A DNA stretch of 38,694 nucleotides, from assembly GCA_964585305.1 (NCBI GenBank), contig CAZPDM010000034.1, forward strand, positions 1-38,694, given 5' to 3'. The notes under the pieces are model-generated. The model had not been told where the DNA came from. It was given only the letters and a program-made list of their open reading frames with translations, and did no database searches. A program made the translations under genes and the position numbers. This stretch comes from CAZPDM01 sp964585305. GTDB taxonomy: Bacteria > Planctomycetota > Uabimicrobiia > Uabimicrobiales > JABWCH01. This document shows, piece by piece, positions 1 to 8,261 of the stretch (position 1 is its first letter; every line of letters begins with the position of its first letter).

Positions 1-267
1 GCTATATTTACTGAGAACGAACAGATTGAACTAGCAAATTTTTTTAAATTATTGGACACTGAAAAACATTCAAAATTAATGTTAAGCAATTCAGACCCTA
101 AGAATGAGAATCCAAATGATGATTTTTTTGAAAAAATTTATATTGGTTACAATTTATATCGAGTATATGCAAACAGAATGATAAACTGTAATGCTTGTAA
201 ACGAGGACAGATTAGCGAATTAGTTATTACTAATTATAGATATGAACCTATGTCCATAACTAGCTAG
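1..267 (+). CDS. C-terminal end of an unrecognised protein (partial)
   Basis: The frame is open from the first base of the window, so the true start is upstream; 88 codons and the stop are visible. The tail contains a CNAC pair (INCNACKRGQ) and ends in YRYEPMSITS. I recognise no family. Its last bases overlap the end of the convergent YbaK-type gene by 8 bp, and there is no terminator hairpin between the two. The in-frame ATG at 79 has no Shine-Dalgarno site, which supports reading this as a truncated longer gene. Confidence 0.55.
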   Translation, partial: AIFTENEQIELANFFKLLDTEKHSKLMLSNSDPKNENPNDDFFEKIYIGYNLYRVYANRMINCNACKRGQISELVITNYRYEPMSITS

Positions 268-775
268 AAATAATCCCAACATTAACTTCTTTTGGAGTCA
301 GAAATTTTTTTAAAATATCAGGAGTTATTTCTACTAATAATCCGCGTTTTCCAGCATTGATAAATAGCTTGTCTAAAGCTAGAATACTTGATTCCACATA
401 AATTGGCATAGTACTGCGTGTTCCGAAAGGACTCACTCCTCCGGGTTGATATCCTGTATATTTTTCTACATTGGCTTCGCTTGCTGGAGAAACAGTTTTT
501 ACACCAAGATCACGCGCTAACTGCTTTGTAGATACTTCACGATCTCCATGCATCAAAACCACCATTGGACTTTTCTTTCCTTCTGTTGTTGTGGCTTCCA
601 TAACTAAAGTTTTAATAACATTATGCTCAGAAATGTTTAAGCATTTTGCAGCGTGTTTCGTTCCTCCATGATCTTCATAAGGATAAAGATGGGGAACAAA
701 ATCAATTTTAGCAGCTTGTAAAGCGCGAATTCCTTGTGTAATTGGAAATTTTGCGTCATTTGTGGACTTTCCCAT
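260..775 (-). CDS. YbaK/EbsC-family aminoacyl-tRNA deacylase
   Basis: A 171-residue protein of the YbaK/ProX editing-domain family. Characterised members hydrolyse mischarged tRNAs, typically Cys-tRNA(Pro), in the cytoplasm. Family hallmarks are the early segment ending in HGGTKHAA, the VVLMHGDREVSTKQLA block (the family has a conserved Lys in this region), and the GYQPGGVSPFG turn near residue 120, which matches the family's G-x-x-x-G-G-x-S-P-x-G signature. The length is normal for a stand-alone YbaK. I chose the ATG at 775 (MGKSTNDAK) over an upstream in-frame codon because AAAGGA lies 5 nt before it; the longer version would also run into the terminator at 822-862. The exact tRNA substrate cannot be read from the sequence. 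Confidence 0.9.
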   Translation of the reverse strand: MGKSTNDAKFPITQGIRALQAAKIDFVPHLYPYEDHGGTKHAAKCLNISEHNVIKTLVMEATTTEGKKSPMVVLMHGDREVSTKQLARDLGVKTVSPASEANVEKYTGYQPGGVSPFGTRSTMPIYVESSILALDKLFINAGKRGLLVEITPDILKKFLTPKEVNVGIISS

Positions 776-821
776 ATTTTCCTTTCGAATAACAAAATTG
801 TCTATAAATTTTTTAATTTGC

Positions 822-862
822 AAAAACACGCGCATCTATAAAATGGAGATACGCGTGTTTTT
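822..862 (-). terminator. Rho-independent terminator
   Basis: An 11-bp stem (822-832 with 852-862, core ACACGCG/CGCGTGT) is extended by ATCT/AGAT inside and has T-rich sequence on the leftward side. It lies 10 nt past the stop of the gene at 873-1772, so it probably ends that transcript. The right side also has T8, so it could work in both directions. Confidence 0.75.
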
Positions 863-872
863 TTAATAAAAA

Positions 873-1772
873 TTATGTTTTAAATATTTTACTTTTTATA
901 CGTTGGAAAAGAGAAATACTTTGTTGTATGGACCAATCAGAAAATATTTCTGTTTTATTTTGGAGATGCTCTACTGAATAGTAATAACAACGATAGGCCC
1001 AATTTAACCATAACCAAATCCCTAATCCTGTAAAATATAAGCTATCTTTTAAATAAGCAACGCAATTGCGTACAAAACATACAATAATAACGGCAAAATA
1101 AAAAGCGATTGCATCTGACCAGCTTAATGTATAATTATATGCAGTTTGGCTTTTTTTAAAAAAGATAGAAAATCCTGAAAATATATAGAAAAATATTGTA
1201 AGCAAAGTATCGGATAGATATGTTGCTAAGGATTCAACTTTTTGATAAAAAATCCAATATTTTGTTTGGAGTAATAAACAAGTTTTTTGCAAAAACTTTA
1301 CACTATAAGTAATAAAAGATGAATATTTCCAAGAAATGCTAAATTGTTTCGTTAGACAAGATTTGTTTTGATGAGATTCTTTTAATAGTTGTTGAAGTTG
1401 TTTTGCTTTAGTTTTCCAGGCTAATGAAAATCCCCTTGCAAATTCAAGTTGGCGCATGAGCCTATCACATTCCTGCAATAAAGTACTTTCTCTATTATGA
1501 AGTTGTACTATTTCTTCTTGCAATTCGTCAATAATTTGTGCAGATTTATTTTTTTTTGATGAAAAATTAGGAGTAAGTTGGCCAGCAAGATATTCAATTA
1601 CTGCATTTTCATCAAGATACCAAATTTCTTTACCACTTGTTTCATCTGACCATGTATTTCCAGATTCTTTGCGTTTTTCAGCTCTACCAACTTTTTCCAT
1701 TTCAATAGCTAAGTCACGCAATTTTGCAGGAGACAAACCATACTGACGATAAAGATCAAGTATTTTTTTCAT
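873..1772 (-). CDS. Unknown coiled-coil membrane protein
   Basis: A 299-residue protein with no family that I recognise. Residues about 1-75 are soluble and charged (MKKILDLYRQYGLSPAKLRD at the start). Residues about 75-135 are rich in E, L, Q and K with coiled-coil spacing. Residues about 180-275 contain several aromatic-rich hydrophobic stretches (for example AIAFYFAVIIVCFV), probably two to four membrane segments. It ends next to a terminator. The start sits 32 bp from the stop of the upstream membrane-protein gene, so the two are probably cotranscribed. The Shine-Dalgarno signal is weak. Confidence 0.7.
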   Translation of the reverse strand: MKKILDLYRQYGLSPAKLRDLAIEMEKVGRAEKRKESGNTWSDETSGKEIWYLDENAVIEYLAGQLTPNFSSKKNKSAQIIDELQEEIVQLHNRESTLLQECDRLMRQLEFARGFSLAWKTKAKQLQQLLKESHQNKSCLTKQFSISWKYSSFITYSVKFLQKTCLLLQTKYWIFYQKVESLATYLSDTLLTIFFYIFSGFSIFFKKSQTAYNYTLSWSDAIAFYFAVIIVCFVRNCVAYLKDSLYFTGLGIWLWLNWAYRCYYYSVEHLQNKTEIFSDWSIQQSISLFQRIKSKIFKT

Positions 1773-1804
1773 AGTCTATCGTTTCAGTTAGGATCATCGA
1801 ATTG

Positions 1805-2164
1805 TTATTTTTTATGCTTTTCAACCCAAGCAAAAAATGTTTGCTTCCCATAGTAACCTACTAATCCACCTAATCCACCAACAAGACCACCAATAATACC
1901 TGTTAAAAAAAATAAAATGTGTGATGAAGATGCTGATAATGTATGAGCAATCTTATCAGCTAAAGCATTTCCAGTAGCGAACCATATTGCTACACTAGAC
2001 CAAACTAAAAAAACAGAAAAAAAACATATAAGAAAAGTTTTGATACCAGATTTTCCTTGCCATGCTCCTATGATAGCAGCAACAATAGTATACAACCACC
2101 ATAAATTAGGCAAAAGCCAACCTAAAATTATCACCATAACTGCCAATACAAAAAATCCGATCAT
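1805..2164 (-). CDS. Small unknown inner-membrane protein
   Basis: About 119 residues, mostly hydrophobic, with three or four predicted membrane segments (GFFVLAVMVIILGWLLP at the N-terminus, FLICFFSVFLVWSSVAIWF in the middle). A glycine-rich helix (GIIGGLVGGLGGLVGYYG) precedes a basic tail, EKHKK. No family is recognised. I prefer the ATG at 2164, which has GAGAAA just upstream; an in-frame GTG at 2176 would add four residues. It lies between the SpoIIE-type phosphatase and the coiled-coil membrane protein, same strand, with short gaps. Confidence 0.65.
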   Translation of the reverse strand: MIGFFVLAVMVIILGWLLPNLWWLYTIVAAIIGAWQGKSGIKTFLICFFSVFLVWSSVAIWFATGNALADKIAHTLSASSSHILFFLTGIIGGLVGGLGGLVGYYGKQTFFAWVEKHKK

Positions 2165-2205
2165 ATTTTTTCTCACAATAAATTGGTATATTTGAAATTT
2201 TCAAA

Positions 2206-2221
2206 GGCGCGATACCGCGCC
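2206..2221 (-). terminator. GC-rich hairpin after the phosphatase gene, possible terminator
   Basis: A perfect 6-bp stem, GGCGCG/CGCGCC, with the tetraloop ATAC, 13 nt past the stop of the phosphatase gene. Leftward it is followed by TTTGAAAATTT rather than a clean T tract, so termination would be partial at best. Confidence 0.4.
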
Positions 2222-2234
2222 TCATATTTAGTTT

Positions 2235-3935
2235 TTAAGCTCGTTTTCTTTTCACTGCTACCATAGTAATATCATCAAATTGTTCATAATTTCCCATAAA
2301 ATCGCAAATCTTTTGAAAAATATTATTTAAAATTTGCTCTGGGCTAAGATGGGCATATTCTTCTGTTAATTCAACGACTCTTTCCAATTTAAACATATCT
2401 TCTTCTTCATTCATAGCCTCTGTTACGCCATCTGTAAACAAAACAATAACATCATCATAGTCTATTTTTAATTCAGCTTCTTTAAGGTGTGGACTCACTA
2501 CATCGTGCTTGAGTCCTAAAACAACTCCACCGGCTTTAAATACTTCGCATTTTTTCTTTTTAGCAACATAATGAATAATATGTTCATGGCCTGCTGAAGT
2601 AAATCGAAATTTTTTGGTATTGCAATCCCATAACATTAACAGTAAGCTCATAAATTTGCCAGTACCCCATATATCTCGTTCGAGCAATCTGGCTACTAAA
2701 TCTAATATTTCACGTGGTGAGGCGTAAAATAGCATCAACGCTCGAATATAAGAACGAACTTCACTCATGATTAGACCGGCTGCAACACCTTTACCAGAAA
2801 CATCGCCAATGCTTACAAAAATATCATCTGTTAATTGATTATCAGGTGTTTCTCGATGGACAAAATCATAATAGTCGCCACCGATTTCCTTAGCACTATG
2901 CATCATTCCATAAAGTTCTATATCTCGACTTTGTGGAATATTTTTAGGCAACAAACTTTCCTGAATTGTTTTACCAATTTTTAATTCTTGCTCACGCATC
3001 TTTTGTTCTTCGCGTTCTTCTTGTATTCGTAAATTTTCAAAAGCATAAGCAGCTTGGCTTGTAAATAATTCAAGAATTTCTGTATTACGAACTTCTTGAC
3101 TTAGCTCATCAATAAATAAAAGACCTAGAGGAAGTTCTCCTACAGATAATGGAACAAGACACCCCTTTTCCCAATCTAATGGGTTTTCTAATACTTTAAG
3201 AAATCTTTGCATATCATCATCTTGTTTGGGTTCAAACTTTCCTATACCTGTCATAAATTCCATGCGGCTATCTTTTTTCATAGCCAAGAAAGCATGAGAT
3301 GTGCTCATAATCTCAGCAGCTTCTAAGATAACGATTGAGCAAAGATCCATATAAGATTGTTGACGGAATAATTTTGGGGTAACAACCAAAAGACGTTGCA
3401 TACGTTCTTGGCTTTCTTTGATCTTATTCATTGCAATTGTTTGTTCGCCGCGCAAATTCCAGGAAACAACAAGATTACAGGCTGTTTGTAAAAGTTCTTC
3501 TTTATTTAGAGGCTTTTTAATATAAAGCCATTCATCTTGAGATTCAAATAATTCACGTATTTGGAGTACTCCGCTATAGGATGAATCCATTACAACAGCA
3601 CATAATAAAGAAGGAAAAATCCTTTTGACTTCTTTAATGCAATCTAAACCGTTTACTTCTCCTTGTAAACTAATATCAAAAAAACCTACTGCAAGTTCGC
3701 GTTCTTTTTGTTTTGCTTCTAAGGCTGTTCGAATAGCTGCTTTTCCAGACATTGAAGGAAATACAGTATAATTTGCTACAGATTCTTGATTATAGGAATA
3801 CTGTTCTGTATAACGTTGTGTAATTGCAGCAACACGGTTTTGGGAAGATGTCAATACATCTTGGTAAAGTTTTAAAGTATCTTCTTCAGAATCTACACAT
3901 AAAATATTTAGATTCCAAATATGTTCATTTTGCAT
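2235..3935 (-). CDS. Response regulator with GAF and SpoIIE/RsbU-type PP2C phosphatase domains
   Basis: A 566-residue cytoplasmic signalling protein. Residues about 8-155 form a receiver-like domain: acidic cluster CVDSEED, candidate phospho-Asp in GFFDISLQG, conserved Lys in YIKKPLN. A spacer and GAF-like segment follow (about 185-305). The C-terminal 250 residues are a PP2C phosphatase of the SpoIIE/RsbU class, with metal-binding motifs EIGGDYYDF, SIGDVSGKGV, FTDGVTEAMN and FDDITMV. Such proteins dephosphorylate anti-sigma-factor antagonists in partner-switching cascades, with the receiver gating activity. No antagonist or kinase gene lies next to it, so its partner is encoded elsewhere. 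The start is well supported: AGGAG 6 nt before the ATG, and a sigma70-like promoter just upstream. Confidence 0.92.
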   Translation of the reverse strand: MQNEHIWNLNILCVDSEEDTLKLYQDVLTSSQNRVAAITQRYTEQYSYNQESVANYTVFPSMSGKAAIRTALEAKQKERELAVGFFDISLQGEVNGLDCIKEVKRIFPSLLCAVVMDSSYSGVLQIRELFESQDEWLYIKKPLNKEELLQTACNLVVSWNLRGEQTIAMNKIKESQERMQRLLVVTPKLFRQQSYMDLCSIVILEAAEIMSTSHAFLAMKKDSRMEFMTGIGKFEPKQDDDMQRFLKVLENPLDWEKGCLVPLSVGELPLGLLFIDELSQEVRNTEILELFTSQAAYAFENLRIQEEREEQKMREQELKIGKTIQESLLPKNIPQSRDIELYGMMHSAKEIGGDYYDFVHRETPDNQLTDDIFVSIGDVSGKGVAAGLIMSEVRSYIRALMLFYASPREILDLVARLLERDIWGTGKFMSLLLMLWDCNTKKFRFTSAGHEHIIHYVAKKKKCEVFKAGGVVLGLKHDVVSPHLKEAELKIDYDDVIVLFTDGVTEAMNEEEDMFKLERVVELTEEYAHLSPEQILNNIFQKICDFMGNYEQFDDITMVAVKRKRA

Positions 3936-3972
3936 TTCAATCTCCTAAAATATATACTTTTGATCATTTTCA

Positions 3973-4000
3973 ATGATAGCAAATCTTTTTAATATGTCAA
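3973..4000 (-). promoter_or_regulatory. Sigma70-like promoter of the REC-GAF-SpoIIE gene
   Basis: Read leftward: TTGACA (3995-4000), 16-nt spacer, TATCAT (3973-3978). The predicted start of transcription is near 3966, about 30 nt before the ATG at 3935. A perfect inverted repeat ATCATT-TTC-AATGAT (3963-3977) covers the -10 box and start point and could be an operator. Confidence 0.7.
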
Positions 4001-4061
4001 GAATTTTTCACTTTCTAGCAATTTTGTTGACATGCCACTAAATCCAATATTAGTTATTTTT

Positions 4062-5162
4062 TTAATTTACTTTTTTAGGAGGAAGATTAAAAATTGCAAT
4101 CACAGGAAAATGATCAGAATATCCTATATGGCTATTTGTCGAAAAACTAAGTGGCCATCCGTCTTTTGTACACATAAAACGATATGCAATAGTTTCAAAA
4201 CTATCATGGATATAGTGAATTTTAGAATGATTTAAAAGATTTTTAGAAATGATAATTTGGTCGAAAAAATAATTTGGTGTATTTACCCAAGACGGAGGAG
4301 AAGTAGTATAAGTTAAGTTAAACAAAAGACATGATTTTTGTTTTTTCTTTGATATACAGGCACCTAAATATGTTTTGAGGGAATCGTCTTCGGGATTATC
4401 GTTAAAATCACCCATAATAATAATATTTGCAACTGGATTTTTTTTCACAATATTTTCTATTAAATGTCGGCATGTCTTGGCAGCTTCTATGCGATGGTAT
4501 TCGCTTTGTTTTTTCCCTCCTAGTCTTGATCTCCAATGATTTACAAAGACATATAAATCTTCTCCACGTATATGAAATTTTGCTTGTAAGATTTCTCGAC
4601 TGCTTGCTCCGGCATAATGCCAACTTATTTCCTCTGCCTCAAAACGGCTGATCATTGCAACATCAATTCCTCGTCCATCATGTCCATTGCGATGGTAAAT
4701 ATATTTATATCCTAATGATTGTATATTAGGATGTCGACAAAGTTCCTCTAATACAAATTTGTTTTCGACTTCACACAAACCTATAATATCTGGCCCAAAA
4801 CCATCATCAACACGACGAATTACATCTGAAAGATTGTAAATTTTTGATTGAAAATCTTTCTTATCCCATTGCTGGCTTCCTTGTGGTGTAAATTCTATGT
4901 CGTTTGTTTTGGGATCTTTTTCAGTATCAAATAAATTTTCTACATTCCAAGACATAACGACAAAATAATTTCTTTGAGAAAATTGCTCTGGTGTGGGAAT
5001 TTGGGGAGCCATGGAAATTTTTCTATCCATTGGCTCTTGGCTATAGACTTTAGGCAAAATAGAAACTCTTTGCACACCATTAAAATATGCAATCATATAA
5101 AAAATTGATAGTGCTACAAATAATGTAATAGTTCCATAAATTTTGTGATTTTTTGGGGACAT
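4062..5162 (-). CDS. Membrane-anchored endonuclease/exonuclease/phosphatase-fold protein
   Basis: A 366-residue protein. A short basic start and one hydrophobic segment (ITLFVALSIFYMIAYF, about residues 11-26) predict export with an N-terminal anchor. The rest is the DNase I-like EEP fold: MSWNVENLFD (catalytic Asn), GLCEVENK (metal-binding Glu), HRNGHDGRGIDVAM, VNHWRSR, the catalytic MGDFNDNP, and the closing GYSDHFPV with the general-base His. The active site looks complete, so a secreted nuclease or phosphodiesterase is likely; the substrate cannot be told. The ATG at 5162 is preferred because GGAG lies 6 nt before it; an in-frame TTG at 5174 would place that site inside the gene. Confidence 0.88.
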   Translation of the reverse strand: MSPKNHKIYGTITLFVALSIFYMIAYFNGVQRVSILPKVYSQEPMDRKISMAPQIPTPEQFSQRNYFVVMSWNVENLFDTEKDPKTNDIEFTPQGSQQWDKKDFQSKIYNLSDVIRRVDDGFGPDIIGLCEVENKFVLEELCRHPNIQSLGYKYIYHRNGHDGRGIDVAMISRFEAEEISWHYAGASSREILQAKFHIRGEDLYVFVNHWRSRLGGKKQSEYHRIEAAKTCRHLIENIVKKNPVANIIIMGDFNDNPEDDSLKTYLGACISKKKQKSCLLFNLTYTTSPPSWVNTPNYFFDQIIISKNLLNHSKIHYIHDSFETIAYRFMCTKDGWPLSFSTNSHIGYSDHFPVIAIFNLPPKKVN

Positions 5163-5202
5163 GAAAAGCTCCAAGATGATAAAAAAATTATCTAAATATA
5201 AA

Positions 5203-5231
5203 AATAGCTCACATTTGTTAATGTGGCTATT
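5203..5231 (-). terminator. Rho-independent terminator of the LamG/PEP-CTERM gene
   Basis: Arms AATAGC-CACATT and AATGTG-GCTATT form a 12-bp stem with one bulged T. Leftward it is followed by TTTTTATATTT. It lies 33 nt past the stop at 5265. Confidence 0.75.
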
Positions 5232-5264
5232 AAAATAAGAAAATTTAATCTTAAATTAAAAATA

Positions 5265-6071
5265 TTATTTACGAAAAAATTTTCCCCAAGCAAAAATTAT
5301 TCCAATAAAGAATAGGAAACTCAAAGAAGTTGGTTCTGGAACAATGCCTAAAGCTGTTTGGTAATGATATAGTATTTGTGAAGAAGATAGTGCATAGTTA
5401 TAAACAGAAAAATCGTCAAGGCTACCAATAAATCTTTGATCGGGAGACAAAGATCCTCCTACGGAATCTTGTTCTTGTCCAAGCATTAAAGTTCCGCCGC
5501 CTTTGATACTATAACCAGTTTGCAATGTTGTTTGATAAATTGATGCCCCATCTTTATAAACATTAAGTGAACCTGTACTACTTTGCCAAGTAACAGCAAT
5601 TTGATGCCATAGTCCATCATTTATTGCTTTTCCTGTATCTATATATGCTCCACCAATATAAACACTGAGAGAATTATAGTCATAAATTAAAAATTCATTA
5701 TCTGTACCTGTAATAGCATAAGAAAAAGGCGTTCCTGCTGTGCTACTATTGTTTGACTTCATCCAAAATTCTACAGAAATTGCAGTAGTAGGAAAACTGG
5801 AAAAGCTACTTCGTGTAACAGATTGGCCAGTTATAGTCCCTAAACTTATGCCAGTATCACCTAAAATGCCACTGGAAACGCCAAGAGTAGGACTGCCAAC
5901 ATATACTGCGTTGTTCACATTTTTTTCATCTTTAGCAGTAGTTCCTGAAGTTTCATTGAGTCGCCAATAGGAAAGTGGATTATCGCCTAATATAATTTCA
6001 GAATAACTTACTGCATAAAGACAGTTTCCAATAAGTAAAATTGATAAAAGTAAATATAATTGTATTTTCAT
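5265..6071 (-). CDS. Exported LamG-type lectin-like protein with PEP-CTERM anchor
   Basis: A 268-residue secreted protein. An N-terminal signal peptide (IQLYLLLSILLIGNCLYA) is followed by one concanavalin-like LamG jelly-roll domain, about residues 25-235: LGDNPLSYWRLNE, VEFWMKSN, LWHQIAVTW, NVYKDG, GSLDDFSVYNYALS. This order is typical of LamG/laminin-G-3 domains in extracellular carbohydrate- or protein-binding proteins. The tail VPEPTSLSFLFFIGIIF followed by KFFRK is a PEP-CTERM sorting signal (PEP motif, membrane segment, basic cluster), recognised by exosortase in species that have it. No exosortase is in this window. No good Shine-Dalgarno site sits directly before the ATG. Confidence 0.9.
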   Translation of the reverse strand: MKIQLYLLLSILLIGNCLYAVSYSEIILGDNPLSYWRLNETSGTTAKDEKNVNNAVYVGSPTLGVSSGILGDTGISLGTITGQSVTRSSFSSFPTTAISVEFWMKSNNSSTAGTPFSYAITGTDNEFLIYDYNSLSVYIGGAYIDTGKAINDGLWHQIAVTWQSSTGSLNVYKDGASIYQTTLQTGYSIKGGGTLMLGQEQDSVGGSLSPDQRFIGSLDDFSVYNYALSSSQILYHYQTALGIVPEPTSLSFLFFIGIIFAWGKFFRK

Positions 6072-6087
6072 AGATTTATTAGAAATG

Positions 6088-6107
6088 CTTAGCTACTAAA
6101 AGCTAAG
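6088..6107 (-). promoter_or_regulatory. Leader hairpin upstream of the PEP-CTERM gene
   Basis: A 7-bp perfect stem, CTTAGCT/AGCTAAG, with a 6-nt loop lies 17-36 nt before the start codon. A GGAGG sits at about 6115-6119, on the far side of the hairpin from the start. Folding would bring this Shine-Dalgarno-like site closer to the ATG. The role is inference. Confidence 0.35.
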
Positions 6108-6181
6108 GAACTAACCTCCGAGTATTTTTTTACTTGTAAAATTCATTTATATTTTAACACAAAAAAAATATTTATCAAATA

Positions 6182-6215
6182 AAAAATAGGAATGCTTTTT
6201 CGCATTCCTATTTTT
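6182..6215 (-). terminator. Strong rho-independent terminator after the murB-phosphoesterase pair
   Basis: A perfect 14-bp stem, AAAAATAGGAATGC (6182-6195) with GCATTCCTATTTTT (6202-6215), and a 6-nt loop. It starts 10 nt beyond the stop of the phosphoesterase gene. Confidence 0.85.
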
Positions 6216-6224
6216 ATTATTTTT

Positions 6225-6998
6225 TTATGAGCCAAATTCAAGGCGAGTAGCATTTCGATTGTCCAATTGGGAAATTTTGTTAATTTTTTCTTGAGTTTTT
6301 CGAAAATCATAAGCCAAACGGTGATAAGAAATTTCATTTTCATCGTAAGTAACATAACAGGCACGGTTATCACGATCTCGTGGTTGACCAACTGAACCAA
6401 CATTGCATATAATCCGGTTGCCTTTTTTGCGATCCCATACACAATTAAAATCTTCTGGACTATACCATTCGCTTTTTTCTGTAATAATTCCTGGCATGTG
6501 TGTATGGCCAACAAAACAAACTTTATCAATTTGATTGAATATTTCACGAATTTTGTCTGGAATATCGCCAAAAACATCTTCTGTATCTGCTTTTAATATA
6601 TAATCCATAGTTGGATCTAATGGTGAAGCATGGACAAATAAATAATCATTTTCGCTATAACATAATGGTAAATTTCTTAAAATTTCCCAACGATTGCGTT
6701 TTCGAGAAGCACTTAGAAAATTAGGTTTTAATTTTGTACGTGTCCAATCTACTGCTTGTTTTGCTGCTGGATTAAATGCTAATGCTGCGGATAATACGGC
6801 TTCTTCATGATTTCCCATTAAAATTATACTGCATACTTGTAATGCTTTTTCTAAGCATTCTACAGGATTAGGCCCATATCCAATCACATCCCCAAGGCAA
6901 TAAATTGTATCAATATTTCGCTGTTTAATGTCATCAAGTACGACAGTCAATGCTTCTATATTGCTATGAATATCAGAAATAATTGCAATTTTTTTCAT
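6225..6998 (-). CDS. Calcineurin-like metallophosphoesterase
   Basis: A 257-residue cytoplasmic protein of the short metallophosphoesterase family (YfcE/PP-like fold). Metal ligands are all present: SDIHSN near the start (D-x-H), CLGDVIGYGPNP (G-D), MGNHEE (G-N-H), VFVHASP and FVGHTHMP (G-H-x-H). Members are phosphodiesterases or protein/nucleotide phosphatases; the substrate is not deducible. The start at 6998 (MKKIAIISDIHSN) is set by AGAGGAA 8 nt upstream; an upstream in-frame codon at 7025 only adds MLWIRGILL. It follows murB by 29 bp, is almost certainly in the same operon, and shares the terminator at 6182-6215. Confidence 0.9.
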   Translation of the reverse strand: MKKIAIISDIHSNIEALTVVLDDIKQRNIDTIYCLGDVIGYGPNPVECLEKALQVCSIILMGNHEEAVLSAALAFNPAAKQAVDWTRTKLKPNFLSASRKRNRWEILRNLPLCYSENDYLFVHASPLDPTMDYILKADTEDVFGDIPDKIREIFNQIDKVCFVGHTHMPGIITEKSEWYSPEDFNCVWDRKKGNRIICNVGSVGQPRDRDNRACYVTYDENEISYHRLAYDFRKTQEKINKISQLDNRNATRLEFGS

Positions 6999-7027
6999 AA
7001 GTAAAATTCCTCTAATCCACAACATAG

Positions 7028-8044
7028 CTACACAATTACTACTTCTGAAGTTAGTGCAATTCCAAATTTTTGGTATACAGAGTCCTGAATTTGTGCCGCA
7101 AAAGTTAAGATTTCATGCCCTGTAGCATTCCCATAATTTACTAAAATAAGTGCTTGTTTAGGATATGTACCAACATTTCCTATACGTTTCCCTTTCCATC
7201 CACATTGATCTATTAACCATCCTGCCGCAATCTTGATTTGATCACTATTTTCTGTTGGATAACTTACTAGTTGAGGAAATTGTTCTTTTAATTGCTGATA
7301 TTGTTGGGAGGAAATTTGAGGGTTTTTGAAAAAACTGCCGGCATTTCCCAGTATATCAGGATTAGGCAATTTTTGTTGGCGAATATTACGGATAATATTT
7401 GCTATATCTCGAATATTATTAGGGGAGTGCCCACTTTTTTGAATTTCTTCTTGAATTGCAATATATTGAGTATTAAGGGAGGTGAAATGTTTGCGGAGTT
7501 TAAGTTGGATTCCTGTAATCCAATATTGTTTTTCCTTTTGAAAAAGGCTGTGACGATAACTAAATTGGCATTGAGATTTATCTAGTATAATTTCGCATTG
7601 CTGATTTATATCAAAGACTATTACCTTTTCTAAACAATCTTTTAATTCAGCACCATACGCACCTATATTTTGAACGGGTGCAGCTCCTACAGTTCCTGGA
7701 ATAGCAGTTAAATTTTCAATGCCAGAATAATCTTTTTCTAAAGTATATTCTACTAAATTTTCCCAAACTTCACCGGCTTGTATTGTAAGCCAAACGTATT
7801 CAGAATCTTCGTAATCTCTTTTTATTCCATAAAGATTAAGTTGAAAAATTATGCCATCAAAATTTTGGGTAAATAAAATATTACTTCCATTTCCTAAAAG
7901 TAATTTAGGAAGTTTTTTATATTTTGGATCAGATAGTATCTCTTGGATTTCTTCTATTCGAGTGATTTGTGCAAAATATCTTACATAAGTTTGGATATGA
8001 AAGGTATTTTGGGATTGAAGATTGAAATTTTCAAGAATTGGCAT
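7028..8044 (-). CDS. murB: UDP-N-acetylenolpyruvoylglucosamine reductase
   Basis: 338 residues, the normal length for the E. coli-like (type I) MurB. It reduces UDP-GlcNAc-enolpyruvate to UDP-MurNAc with NADPH and FAD, in the second step of peptidoglycan precursor synthesis. Visible signatures: FAD-binding LLLGNGSNILF (about residue 48-58), IPGTVGAAPVQNIGAYG (about 115-131), FSYRHSLF, the catalytic serine in LGNAGSFFKNP, GWLIDQCGWKG and the C-terminal Glu in TSEVVIV. Its presence argues for a peptidoglycan wall in this organism. It is followed at 29 bp by the phosphoesterase. No strong Shine-Dalgarno site precedes the ATG. Confidence 0.95.
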   Translation of the reverse strand: MPILENFNLQSQNTFHIQTYVRYFAQITRIEEIQEILSDPKYKKLPKLLLGNGSNILFTQNFDGIIFQLNLYGIKRDYEDSEYVWLTIQAGEVWENLVEYTLEKDYSGIENLTAIPGTVGAAPVQNIGAYGAELKDCLEKVIVFDINQQCEIILDKSQCQFSYRHSLFQKEKQYWITGIQLKLRKHFTSLNTQYIAIQEEIQKSGHSPNNIRDIANIIRNIRQQKLPNPDILGNAGSFFKNPQISSQQYQQLKEQFPQLVSYPTENSDQIKIAAGWLIDQCGWKGKRIGNVGTYPKQALILVNYGNATGHEILTFAAQIQDSVYQKFGIALTSEVVIV

Positions 8045-8125
8045 ATTATATCCAAGTTGCTAAGTATTATTTTGGTAGAAATTTTATAAAAACGGCTTTA
8101 AAAAAGATTTAAGTTCTTTTGCAAG

Positions 8126-8159
8126 AAAAAAAAAACGCTATTCTTGGAGAGAATTAGCG
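8126..8159 (-). terminator. Rho-independent terminator downstream of the TRL-like lipoprotein gene
   Basis: Arms CGCTA-TTCTT (8136-8145) and AGAA-T-TAGCG (8150-8159) pair with one bulge; leftward they are followed by ten Ts (8126-8135). It lies about 100 nt past the stop at 8262. Confidence 0.75.
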
Positions 8160-8175
8160 GTAAGTCTTTAATTTT

Positions 8176-8231
8176 ATTGCGGCAACTAGCTCGCAAATTT
8201 TAAAAAAATAAACGAGTATAGCAGCCGCAAT
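8176..8231 (-). other. Structured 3' UTR element
   Basis: Outer arms ATTGCGGC (8176-8183) and GCCGCAAT (8224-8231) pair perfectly over 8 bp; an inner CTCG/CGAG (8190-8193, 8213-8216), extended by CTA/TAG, gives a second helix. The element lies between the lipoprotein stop and the terminator, so it would be part of that mRNA's 3' end. The arms share the heptamer GCCGCAA with the palindromic repeats at 29476 and 33330, which may be chance. Confidence 0.4.
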
Positions 8232-8261
8232 ATTTTAAATTAGCAATTTAACGTTAGGCAA

